Part shown: positions 16,063 to 22,779 of the stretch, piece by piece | Numbering within the stretch: position 1 is the stretch's first letter | Layout: each line of letters starts with the position of its first letter | Assembly (NCBI GenBank): GCA_018335575.1 | Contig: JAGXRT010000050.1 | Span: forward strand, 1-40,810 | Direction of reading: 5' to 3' | Source of the DNA: Bacteroidota bacterium | GTDB lineage: Bacteria > Bacteroidota > Bacteroidia > Flavobacteriales > Flavobacteriaceae | DNA: 40,810 nt | Notes under the pieces: generated by a model | What the model saw: the letters and a program-made list of their open reading frames with translations, nothing else | Told to the model about the DNA's origin: nothing | The model's database searches: none | Translations under genes and position numbers: made by a program

Positions 16063-16488
16063 TTACCGTTTTTTGAAATTATGAATCAGCATATAAGCAT
16101 CTCTGGCGTGTTCGCTTGTTACCGATGTAATACCTGTAATTTTTTGAAACATTTCTTTATTTAATTTAGTGGCTCCTTTAACGGGATGTAGCATTTCAAA
16201 TGTTATTTTGTTTTCTGAAAGCTTATTGATTTCTGTTAAGAAATCTTCCCATATAGAACAATCTCTTTTTACTGATCCAGCTCCTTGTTGTTTTTCTTGA
16301 GAGCGTGGACCAAACCATTTTCTTTTACGTGCATCTTCTACTCTAATATGCACCTCCAAATCTTTGTTTAATAGGTCTATAATAAAGTTTATAGCATTAT
16401 GTATGGCAATTGTTTTAGCCATTTTTTGCGTTCCATTAATAAAGCCAATACCCGTTTTAACTCCTGGATCAATACCGATGTAAACCAA
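16063..16488 (-). CDS. RuvC-like Holliday junction resolvase
   Basis: 141 residues. Acidic residues at Asp7 (IGIDPGVKTG), Glu51 (RVEDAR), and Glu126/Asp130 (SEHARDAYML) make the RNase H-fold active site of phage RuvC-like resolvases. It would cut branched DNA before packaging or during recombination. No ATG fits: the start is read as TTG at 16488 giving (M)VYIGIDPG. A TATATTTG box at 16560-16567 lies 72 bases upstream. No nearby HJ helicase. Confidence 0.85.
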   Translation of the reverse strand: MVYIGIDPGVKTGIGFINGTQKMAKTIAIHNAINFIIDLLNKDLEVHIRVEDARKRKWFGPRSQEKQQGAGSVKRDCSIWEDFLTEINKLSENKITFEMLHPVKGATKLNKEMFQKITGITSVTSEHARDAYMLIHNFKKR

Positions 16489-16559
16489 TGCGTTGAAAAA
16501 TTTAAAGAAATAGTGTGCCTAAGGTTTTCTTAGGACTTTTGAAGTATCTATAACAAGCT

Positions 16560-16567
16560 CAAATATA
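16560..16567 (-). promoter_or_regulatory. Possible -7 box before the resolvase gene
   Basis: TATATTTG on the minus strand, in a 205-base gap between genes; no TTTG at the -33 place. Between box and gene is a small hairpin (CCTAAG-5-CTTAGG, 16518-16534). Weak evidence in this AT-rich DNA. Confidence 0.3.
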
Positions 16568-16644
16568 GTTATTTCTATTGAATTTGAAGCTGTTTTTTGT
16601 GGTTAAATATGGGTGAAAAAACAATTTATTTTTAAAAAAACCAC

Positions 16645-16702
16645 AACGGCTAACGTGTGCTAAAATGGCATTGAAACGCCTTTTAGCTTGTTGTTAGCCG
16701 TT
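16645..16702 (-). terminator. Long inverted repeat acting as a probable terminator
   Basis: Outer arms AACGGCTAAC and GTTAGCCGTT (10 bp, perfect) enclose an inner near-perfect arm pair (GCTAAAATGGC against CGCCTTTTAGC). On the minus strand the hairpin is followed by GTGG and seven T. The stop of the 73-codon gene (TAA at 16694-16696) lies inside it. A second IR (TTGTGGTT / AACCACAA, 16597-16604 and 16639-16646) partly overlaps. Confidence 0.7.
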
Positions 16703-16915
16703 ATTTTGTTCCAATGTGTTTTTAATGCTATCTTCAAAATAACTATCTCGTATCATTCCTAAGTAATTTTTATTCTCATCAAAAACCTTTCTTGCATAAT
16801 CCAATCTTCCATCCATTACATAAAATGATTCGGTTACGTAAATGATATCTCCTTCTAGGAATACCTTATTAAGCAATTCTATGTTACGTTTTGCTTTGTA
16901 ATTTATTATTGTCAT
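16694..16915 (-). CDS. Hypothetical protein, 73 aa
   Basis: Begins MTIINYKAKRNIELLNKV; beta-rich with the look of a small SH3-like fold (VFLEGDIIYVTESFYV). The stop codon lies within a long inverted repeat. Unknown family. It ends an early transcript segment of small genes. Confidence 0.6.
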   Translation of the reverse strand: MTIINYKAKRNIELLNKVFLEGDIIYVTESFYVMDGRLDYARKVFDENKNYLGMIRDSYFEDSIKNTLEQNNG

Positions 16916-16917
16916 AT

Positions 16918-17124
16918 CTATCTATGGTATTTTGATTTATTATTATATAAAAACTTATTATCTATAACTTTAGTTTCTAAATGCAGATGAGCAGTATTGG
17001 TAATAAGAAAAGGTTCTGGTAAGAAAGGTTTTATTAAGCGTTTTTTAATCTCTTCAATTCTTTCTTGTTCTAACTCTTGCAATCTCATTAACATCGCATA
17101 TATCCTTAATTTTTGTACTAGCAT
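16918..17124 (-). CDS. Hypothetical protein, 68 aa
   Basis: Begins MLVQKLRIYAMLMRLQEL; N-terminal half is a charged amphipathic helix (QELEQERIEEIKKRL), the C-terminal half is basic. No recognised family. It sits 2 bases before the next gene, suggesting coupled translation. Confidence 0.55.
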   Translation of the reverse strand: MLVQKLRIYAMLMRLQELEQERIEEIKKRLIKPFLPEPFLITNTAHLHLETKVIDNKFLYNNKSKYHR

Positions 17125-17159
17125 TTTTCTATTGCTTATTTTTTTAAGTAATTAATTTA

Positions 17160-17495
17160 CTATTTAATTGGTTTTTTACATTCAATGCAAATACCAATGT
17201 GTTTTTCAAATAAATCAAGTTTCTTACCACACTCACAAACCAATTTTACGTTTTGATCAGTTTTTTCACTCGTATTTGCAAGTATAATATCAGAGTGATT
17301 AAAGCAAAAACTTATAAATTCTGCGTGTTTAAGTGCTTCTGCTTTTTGTATTTCAGTACAGGACTTACTGTTTGCTATTTCTATATAAGGCACTCTGGCA
17401 ATCTTATATTTACCACCAAGTTTTGTCCCTATAATATTCCAAGCGGTTTTACTTTCGCTGTGTTTAATTTGTACTTTAATGTTTGGATTTTCCAT
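17160..17495 (-). CDS. Hypothetical protein with a C-terminal zinc ribbon
   Basis: 111 residues. The last 30 residues hold CECGKKL and CIECKK, spaced as a four-cysteine zinc ribbon. The N-terminal part (KVQIKHSESKTAWNIIGTKL) is alpha/beta. Role unknown, possibly nucleic-acid binding. Starts 6 bases after the small membrane protein gene. Confidence 0.65.
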   Translation of the reverse strand: MENPNIKVQIKHSESKTAWNIIGTKLGGKYKIARVPYIEIANSKSCTEIQKAEALKHAEFISFCFNHSDIILANTSEKTDQNVKLVCECGKKLDLFEKHIGICIECKKPIK

Positions 17496-17501
17496 AAGGC
17501 A

Positions 17502-17627
17502 TCATTTTAGATTTTTAATCATTAGAACAAATCCAACAATAGTATAGACAACTATTAATACCGTTGCTGCTGCAAAAGCATAAGCGGCTATCATAGTGGA
17601 GTCTTTAAGTTGTTTTTCTGTTTTCAT
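17502..17627 (-). CDS. Small single-pass membrane protein, 41 aa
   Basis: Found in the gap: ATG at 17627, stop at 17502. A charged N-terminus (MKTEKQLKDST) is followed by one hydrophobic span of about 24 residues (MIAAYAFAAATVLIVVYT and on), then IKNLK. The tight spacing to the next gene (6 bases) supports it as a gene. Role unknown; could affect the host envelope or serve in lysis, but no lysis genes adjoin it. Confidence 0.6.
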   Translation of the reverse strand: MKTEKQLKDSTMIAAYAFAAATVLIVVYTIVGFVLMIKNLK

Positions 17628-17648
17628 CTGTTTATTTTTTTTGGTTTT

Positions 17649-18425
17649 TTATTTTAAGTTCAATGAAACCTGGTTAGTAGAATAATTTGTTATTAATATT
17701 TCGTTTCTGCGGTTATTTATGTTTCTGCGTTCTGTTAGAAATATTACATTCATTTTATAATCTGCTGCTAATTGTAAAACTTTTTCGTTATCAAATTCAC
17801 TCATTGCAGAAGGAATACCAGAAGTAGCTATTATTTTAAAACAATCCTCTGTATCTTTCACGCTCCATTTAGGTACTTTGTAAAAATGTGTTGTGTCTAG
17901 ATAAATCGGATCCATATAGATAAAGCATTCCTCTTTTCTTAATAGTGTTTCGCTGAAATTAATTTTATTAACAACCTCTCTAAAATCACTATTCATAAGC
18001 GTAGCATCTTGCAACCATAGAAAAGTTGGTTCTATATTTTTAATGATATTTTTTTTAACATTTTCTAAACCAAACCTTAATGTATCGCCTTTCCCTAGGT
18101 ATGTGAAATTTGATAAAAGCAAAAACCTAATTGCTTTCGTTAAAGGATCTAATTCAATATTTTTTTTCCAATCTTTAACTAAACTTTCTGTAATAGGCAT
18201 TAGCTTAATTTGATGAATTAATTGCTCTTTCTGATTAAGAATTATTTTATATAAGTTATAAACATCATCGTCCAGATCATTTAGAATTGCATATTTCGGT
18301 TTTGGTAAATAAAAGTAACTACCGCCTGCGCCAAAAAATAATTCAATTCTCATTTTGTGCGGCGGGAAGTGTTTATATAATTGATCTTTCATTTTTCGTT
18401 TATTTCCTAGTCTAGTTAAAATCAT
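17649..18425 (-). CDS. Dam-like D12-class DNA adenine methyltransferase with a variant motif IV
   Basis: 258 residues. Motif I ELFFGAGGS at 28-36, a LNDLDDD motif near 48-54, and catalytic motif IV at 172-175 reads DPIY instead of the usual DPPY. The C-terminal part (LTERRNINNRRNEILITNY) closes with the Dam-like NEILITNY motif. Class and fold are clear; the Pro-to-Ile change could alter or lower activity. It would methylate adenine in phage DNA, protecting it or regulating genes. No cognate restriction gene is seen. Confidence 0.82.
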   Translation of the reverse strand: MILTRLGNKRKMKDQLYKHFPPHKMRIELFFGAGGSYFYLPKPKYAILNDLDDDVYNLYKIILNQKEQLIHQIKLMPITESLVKDWKKNIELDPLTKAIRFLLLSNFTYLGKGDTLRFGLENVKKNIIKNIEPTFLWLQDATLMNSDFREVVNKINFSETLLRKEECFIYMDPIYLDTTHFYKVPKWSVKDTEDCFKIIATSGIPSAMSEFDNEKVLQLAADYKMNVIFLTERRNINNRRNEILITNYSTNQVSLNLK

Positions 18426-18429
18426 TTCT

Positions 18430-18630
18430 CTATTGGTTTAACAATTCTTCTACAATGGCCTTATAAATGGGTCGTGGATTAAAGTTTTCTAGCCACCAGT
18501 CTTTTCCTCTGTTTTTAGCAACGGTATAATGGTGTTCTATTTCAGTTAGTTGGTGTTTGGTTCTAAGGTTGTTCTGTTGCACTTTATCTAGTTTTAAATA
18601 AGCTGCAGTATTAAGAATGGCATTTCTCAT
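18430..18630 (-). CDS. Hypothetical protein, 66 aa
   Basis: Begins MRNAILNTAAYLKLDKVQ; the middle GKDWWLENFNPRPIYKAI is distinctive but not from a family I know. It overlaps the preceding small membrane protein gene by 4 bases (ATGA) and is followed 4 bases later by the methylase, so all three are probably one translated unit. Confidence 0.6.
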   Translation of the reverse strand: MRNAILNTAAYLKLDKVQQNNLRTKHQLTEIEHHYTVAKNRGKDWWLENFNPRPIYKAIVEELLNQ

Positions 18631-18752
18631 AAATTTGGAGTTTTTCCTATTATTTTAAAAAAAGTGATGCTTAACGCAAATGCGATAGTTATGATGTTAA
18701 TTAGTACTAATAACAACATCAATGAAGGTTTAGGTAGGTTAGTTTTTTTCAT
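18627..18752 (-). CDS. Small single-pass membrane protein, 41 aa
   Basis: Found in the gap: ATG at 18752, MKKTNLPKPS then a hydrophobic span of about 25 residues (LMLLLVLINIITIAFALS), ending GKTPNL-stop at 18627. It is coupled at both ends by ATGA overlaps (with the DUF3850 gene at 18749-18752 and the 66-codon gene at 18627-18630), which makes it very likely real. Same size and build as the 41-residue protein at 17502-17627, but unrelated in sequence. Confidence 0.72.
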   Translation of the reverse strand: MKKTNLPKPSLMLLLVLINIITIAFALSITFFKIIGKTPNL

Positions 18753-19012
18753 TGTTTTGGTTTAATAATTTCTGTTATTTTTAAGCTAAGGATGCAGTAG
18801 TTTTTTTCTATACCTAATACACCACCAGTCAGAATATAAGATACATAGGCATGTATTTCTTTAGCGGTGTAGTTGGTTCCGTCAAATTCTTGTAATATGA
18901 GTTTGTCGCCTCGCTGAAAGTCTCTATCATTTAAACGAATTTCAAAAGATTTGTTTCCTGCTGCTGTGGCATGAAAATACTCTGGTAATATTTTAAGTTT
19001 ATGTGTTTTCAT
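18749..19012 (-). CDS. DUF3850 (ASCH-like) protein
   Basis: 87 residues. KTHKLKILPEYFHATAAGNK then FEIRLNDRDFQRGDKLIL and the AKEIHAYVSYILTGGVLG region are typical of DUF3850, an ASCH/PUA-like RNA-binding fold common in phages. Exact substrate unknown. ATGA overlap with the small membrane protein gene downstream. Confidence 0.88.
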   Translation of the reverse strand: MKTHKLKILPEYFHATAAGNKSFEIRLNDRDFQRGDKLILQEFDGTNYTAKEIHAYVSYILTGGVLGIEKNYCILSLKITEIIKPKQ

Positions 19013-19015
19013 GGG

Positions 19016-19249
19016 TTACATTAATTTAATTAAGAATTCTAAGGCAAATAATGCTTCTTGTTGTAATTTTTCACCATTAAATTCCACATACTGTAATTTT
19101 GCTACATTATTTAAATCGTATTCGGTAGTTACAGATAGCTCACAGTCGTTTTTTTTAATACTGTGCCAATCATAAGAGAATTCTTCTTCATAAAAACGAG
19201 GTTGTTTTTCTACAAATCCTAATGCTAAAAGCTGTTTTATACTTATCAT
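19016..19249 (-). CDS. Hypothetical protein, 77 aa
   Basis: Begins MISIKQLLALGFVEKQPR; a short N-terminal helix, then a beta-rich middle (CELSVTTEYDLNN), then a helix LQQEALFALEFLIKLM. Similar small proteins are seen in flavobacterial elements but I cannot name a family. ATGA overlap with the upstream gene. Confidence 0.65.
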   Translation of the reverse strand: MISIKQLLALGFVEKQPRFYEEEFSYDWHSIKKNDCELSVTTEYDLNNVAKLQYVEFNGEKLQQEALFALEFLIKLM

Positions 19250-19668
19250 TTTTTTAAGGTATTTATTAAATATATTTCTGCTTTCTGTATATTAACCATC
19301 GTATTGGCAACGGCACAAATAGAACTTGCTTTTTTAATGGTTTCATCGGAAGCATTGTTGTTAATCTCTTTTAAAACATTAATTAAAGATTCTTTTAGTG
19401 TAATATTTTCAGCGGTTGGCTGATAGCCATTTATAGTTATTTCTGTTTTTTTACTTTTAACTTCCGGTAAGTTTTTAGGCACCTCTTTTAATTCTTTAAA
19501 AAATTCCTCCATTTCATGAGGTAAAAAAGAGTAGGTTAATCCGTCTGTTTTAATTACAATAACGCTTCCTGTAATTTCTTTATACGATTTTATTACTATT
19601 TTCTTACCTAAATAAACCTTGGTTTTTCCAATAAGCTGTTCTAATTGTTGTATGGTATCTTCTGACAT
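19246..19668 (-). CDS. Hypothetical protein, 140 aa
   Basis: N-terminal ~75 residues are beta-rich (KVYLGKKIVIKSYKEITG), then a linker (VPKNLPEVKSKKTEIT) and a helical C-terminal half (SLINVLKEINNNASDET). Family not recognised. Coupled to the following gene by ATGA. Confidence 0.6.
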   Translation of the reverse strand: MSEDTIQQLEQLIGKTKVYLGKKIVIKSYKEITGSVIVIKTDGLTYSFLPHEMEEFFKELKEVPKNLPEVKSKKTEITINGYQPTAENITLKESLINVLKEINNNASDETIKKASSICAVANTMVNIQKAEIYLINTLKK

Positions 19669-19678
19669 TTTGTTTGAT

Positions 19679-20497
19679 TTAATGGTTCTTATTTTTATTG
19701 ATTTTTTTATTGATTTTTGATATTAGTCTGATGGTTTTTTTAAGCTCTTCCGGATAACGATGTATGGTGTTTTTAGCTATATGTTCTTTCCTGGTAATTA
19801 ACTCTAAATTTTCAGGTGCACAATTCATGGTGTCGTTATCTACAAACCGTAGGATATACCCTTTTGGAACGGGTCCAAATTTCTGTTCCCAATTATACAC
19901 TTGCAATTGCACCCATATACCTAATTTTACTCTTATGTATTTATGCTTAACGCCTCTTTTATCAGCTCTTATTCTGATGTCTCCATTGCTAATTCCTACT
20001 GAATTATGAGGTAGGTTTCCTTTTTTAAACCTGGTTGCTTTACTATTTTCAATACCTTTTGCAGTCATATACTCGGTTTGCTTTTTTCCTTTATTAGCCG
20101 GAATTTGTCCTTTTCTGAACATTCCCATTTTTTTACGTTCATCTGCTAATTGTTGAGGTATTGTTAAATTCATTCTTTCTAAAGCTCCTGTAATACCGCT
20201 TCCACTTCTTCCAATGATGTTAGCCATGGTTTTAACCGGTATTTTTAAGTAATTTTCTTTTATAAAAGCATCTTCTTCTTTTGTAAAATTGGTAGTTCCT
20301 TTAGTGGCTTTTAAAAAGGCGTTAAGTCTAAATTTTATTTTAAGTTCTGCCGGTATTACTAAATTTTCATTTTTCTGAAATCGATATACAACTCCTTTTT
20401 CAATTCCGAATTTTTTAGCAATAGAAACGCCGCTTTGCTTTAAATAATTAGCTTTTATATACGCTGCTATTTCTGGTGTTATGACTATTTTTGGCAT
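19679..20497 (-). CDS. HNH endonuclease with N-terminal helix-turn-helix repeats
   Basis: 272 residues. Two related HTH-like segments occupy about 1-60 (GVSIAKKFGIEKGVVYRFQ) and 70-115 (KTMANIIGRSGSGITGAL). A linker with NKGKKQTEY and FKKGNLPHN leads to an HNH_3-type nuclease at about 175-250 (VYNWEQKFGPVPKGYILRF, then DNDTMNCAPENLELITR). Modular HTH-linker-HNH proteins resemble free-standing phage homing nucleases. No intron is seen, so it may act as a homing or defence-type nuclease. Confidence 0.8.
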   Translation of the reverse strand: MPKIVITPEIAAYIKANYLKQSGVSIAKKFGIEKGVVYRFQKNENLVIPAELKIKFRLNAFLKATKGTTNFTKEEDAFIKENYLKIPVKTMANIIGRSGSGITGALERMNLTIPQQLADERKKMGMFRKGQIPANKGKKQTEYMTAKGIENSKATRFKKGNLPHNSVGISNGDIRIRADKRGVKHKYIRVKLGIWVQLQVYNWEQKFGPVPKGYILRFVDNDTMNCAPENLELITRKEHIAKNTIHRYPEELKKTIRLISKINKKINKNKNH

Positions 20498-20733
20498 GGC
20501 TTAAAATTTAGTTCACTTTCTTTTTGAATGATGTAATCTGTTGTTGGTTGTAAAAAATCGGCCACATTCATGTTTTTTATTTTTTCTAACCGTACCAAGG
20601 TCCGTTGCATTTCTTTAATCAGTTTACATTGGTCTTTAAAGTTTAGTTCTTCATCTCCTAAAAAATCGTAGTACAGATGATACTGGTTTAGTAACTCATT
20701 GTATTTTTCCTGGTATGTTTGTACTACTTCCAT
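20485..20733 (-). CDS. Hypothetical coiled-coil protein, 82 aa
   Basis: Charged helical protein (MEVVQTYQEKYNELLNQYHL at the start, a second helix CKLIKEMQRTLVRLEKIK). It overlaps the HNH gene start by 13 bases and lies 2 bases after the DnaC-like gene, so it may be a partner of that loader; this is inference. Confidence 0.6.
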   Translation of the reverse strand: MEVVQTYQEKYNELLNQYHLYYDFLGDEELNFKDQCKLIKEMQRTLVRLEKIKNMNVADFLQPTTDYIIQKESELNFKPCQK

Positions 20734-20735
20734 GG

Positions 20736-21443
20736 TTACATTCTAAAACTTACACCTTCCCACTTAATGATATTGAACATCTCCGGCAAACGATCGCCAA
20801 TGCGCTCTTTATAGCGTTCTGTAATTTCAGAAGGTTTTAAATTGGTGGTTACGTAGGTTATTGCCTGGTTTCTATTGCGCTCAAATAACACCTCTCCCAT
20901 CAATTCAAAGCTTAAAAAGGCTAATTTTTCAAAGCCTAAATCATCGATATAAAGCTTTCCGGTGTAATAGTTTTTAATTTCAAAATTGGTTTGATTACTT
21001 TTAACAGCGTTCATGTATTCATCTACAAAAGAACCGGTACTGATGCTTTTGAAATAAAAAGCGTTGTTGTTATAATCTAAGGAGATTCTTTTTCCTATTT
21101 CCTGCAATACTTTAAATAAAAACGATTTCCCAACGCCATAATCACCATAAATCAACAATCCTTTATCTAAACTTGCTTTGTTTTTTATTAAACCGTATTG
21201 ATTAAAATTTTCAAGTTTTAAGAAATAACCTAAGATTGTATAGATAATTTTATCATTTCTTTGGTCGATGATGAATTGATCATCCCGATGTTTTTTTATT
21301 TTTTCGAATTCAGTTTTACTGATTTCTAAAAATAAATTCCAAAACAAATTTTTATTAAATTTTTGCATTTCTTTAGGTTGATTTTTAATTACAGTTTCCC
21401 AATTTTTTAAATGATTGACTATTGGTGTTGCTATGCTAATCAT
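20736..21443 (-). CDS. DnaC-like AAA+ ATPase (putative helicase loader)
   Basis: 235 residues. Walker A GDYGVGKS at 100-107, Walker B KLYIDDLG at 163-170, and a sensor-type segment AITYVTTNLKPSEI. Order and size match DnaC/IstB-type loaders that place the replicative helicase. It follows the DUF4373-type gene with an 8-base overlap, the usual initiator-plus-loader pair in phages. No DnaB-like helicase is visible, so it probably loads the host one. Confidence 0.82.
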   Translation of the reverse strand: MISIATPIVNHLKNWETVIKNQPKEMQKFNKNLFWNLFLEISKTEFEKIKKHRDDQFIIDQRNDKIIYTILGYFLKLENFNQYGLIKNKASLDKGLLIYGDYGVGKSFLFKVLQEIGKRISLDYNNNAFYFKSISTGSFVDEYMNAVKSNQTNFEIKNYYTGKLYIDDLGFEKLAFLSFELMGEVLFERNRNQAITYVTTNLKPSEITERYKERIGDRLPEMFNIIKWEGVSFRM

Positions 21444-22188
21444 ATTGCTTAATTTTATCGATTACCGTTTGATTCATTTCACTAACTGGAGCTGTTTTTT
21501 TGTTGCTAAAATTTTTATCGTTTTTTGCCCAGGTTTGTAATCTTCTTTCAAGATCCCAAGTTGGCTCTAATTCTTGTCTGAATTTTGTTTGCGATTTATT
21601 AGGTTCTGTCCAGTATTTATAAAACTCATTTAAAAACTCTTTACCATACATTTCTAAAAAAGGAGTGAGTGTGGTAGAAAATTTTAATTTTCTGGCATTA
21701 TAATTTTCTTTACTTTCCTTTACTTTACTCTTCTTTACTTTACTTTGTGTGTTTATGGGTCCTATAGTTGGTAATAAACCTTGTTTACGTATCCCTAAAC
21801 TGGTTAAAAGGGTGAATAAACCCTCTAAAGTGATACATTTATTATTTCGCTTTTTATAAGCATCTTGAATACTATCAATAAAATCTTGACACCAAATAAT
21901 CTTATTTTCTCGCCAAAGAATTGCATCAAATTTTCCTAAATCAACCAAATCATTTATAATCGATTCTAGTACTTCTTTTGAGACTTTACACTTAGCAGAT
22001 AAGTACATTAATGTACTTGGTTTTGATAAATTTAAGTAGTGATAATCTGTTTTACCAAGCTCTCTTAATAACTTCACGAAAGTTGCAAACCCATCATTTC
22101 CATAAGTTTCTTCTAGGTAAAACATCTTATTTCCTTCTTCACATAAAAAAGGAAAATAATCAACACTATTTCTTTCAGGTCTTGCCAT
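21436..22188 (-). CDS. Replication initiator-like protein, DUF4373/Lin1244 N-terminal domain
   Basis: 250 residues. The N-terminal ~110 residues (SVDYFPFLCEEGNKMFYLEE, then GNDGFATFVKLLRELG) match the DUF4373/Lin1244-Lin1753 winged-helix type found in phage replication modules. A linker follows, then a C-terminal part (LTPFLEMYGKEFLNEFYKYW, then WDLERRLQTWAK) of the kind seen in DnaD-related proteins. It probably binds the phage origin and recruits the DnaC-like protein. An origin could lie within or near this gene, but I see no clear iterons. Confidence 0.75.
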   Translation of the reverse strand: MARPERNSVDYFPFLCEEGNKMFYLEETYGNDGFATFVKLLRELGKTDYHYLNLSKPSTLMYLSAKCKVSKEVLESIINDLVDLGKFDAILWRENKIIWCQDFIDSIQDAYKKRNNKCITLEGLFTLLTSLGIRKQGLLPTIGPINTQSKVKKSKVKESKENYNARKLKFSTTLTPFLEMYGKEFLNEFYKYWTEPNKSQTKFRQELEPTWDLERRLQTWAKNDKNFSNKKTAPVSEMNQTVIDKIKQYD

Positions 22189-22192
22189 TTCA

Positions 22193-22618
22193 TTATTCTT
22201 TTAAAAGTTCAACATCATCATATTTATTTCCTATAACAAAAAAATGATTTTCAGTATCTCTGTATATAAAACTTCCATATGTGAAAACATAATCTTTACA
22301 AGAACTTTCTAAACCATTAAATGAATGAATACATCTAAATTTTAATTCTGGAAATAACTCTATAATAGCAACACGCCAATGTTTACCATTAGAACCATCA
22401 TCCCACTTAACTACATCACCATCATAAATTTCCACACCGTTTTTATCTTTAAATCCGGTGAATTGTCCTAACGTGTCCGTTTTTATATATTCAATCTGTT
22501 TATTTTTTATATCTTGAATTGAATCAATTTCATTTTCTGAATACACAGCGTTTGGTAATCCAAAAATCCATTTATCTGTACCGGCTATTTTTGCTCTAAA
22601 TTTTATAATTCTACTCAT
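22193..22618 (-). CDS. YopX family protein
   Basis: 141 residues. IIKFRAKIAGTDKWIFG then LGQFTGFKDKNGVEIYDGD, and VVKWDD further on, are the conserved YopX pattern. Found in many phages and Gram-positive and Bacteroidota elements; the biochemical role is not known. Lies between a 51-codon gene and the initiator. Confidence 0.9.
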   Translation of the reverse strand: MSRIIKFRAKIAGTDKWIFGLPNAVYSENEIDSIQDIKNKQIEYIKTDTLGQFTGFKDKNGVEIYDGDVVKWDDGSNGKHWRVAIIELFPELKFRCIHSFNGLESSCKDYVFTYGSFIYRDTENHFFVIGNKYDDVELLKE

Positions 22619-22619
22619 C

Positions 22620-22775
22620 TTAAAATTTCATTTTAGGTTGGTTAATATTCATCAGATACCGATCAACTTTAGCTTCTAATTCTTTCGAGCGTTTTAGCCA
22701 GCTAGGATATTTTGTTTTAAAATATTCCTTTTGGCTGTTTCGCATATCAAATACTAATTTTTCAAATTCATTCAT
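22620..22775 (-). CDS. Small conserved phage protein, 51 aa
   Basis: Found in the gap: ATG at 22775, MNEFEKLVFDMRNSQKEY then KRSKELEAKVDRYLMN, TAA at 22620. Small proteins with the pattern (M)RxxQKxYFKT...LExxVD recur before or after helicase genes in Bacteroidota phages; function unknown to me. Spacing of 4 bases from the helicase and one base to YopX supports it as coding. Confidence 0.7.
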   Translation of the reverse strand: MNEFEKLVFDMRNSQKEYFKTKYPSWLKRSKELEAKVDRYLMNINQPKMKF

Positions 22776-22779
22776 ACTT

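Noticed and set aside
16645-16702. Integron attC site
   Set aside because: Arms resemble attC in form, but GTTAGCC does not fit the GTTRRRY core, there is no integron integrase in the window, and the T tract gives a simpler terminator reading.
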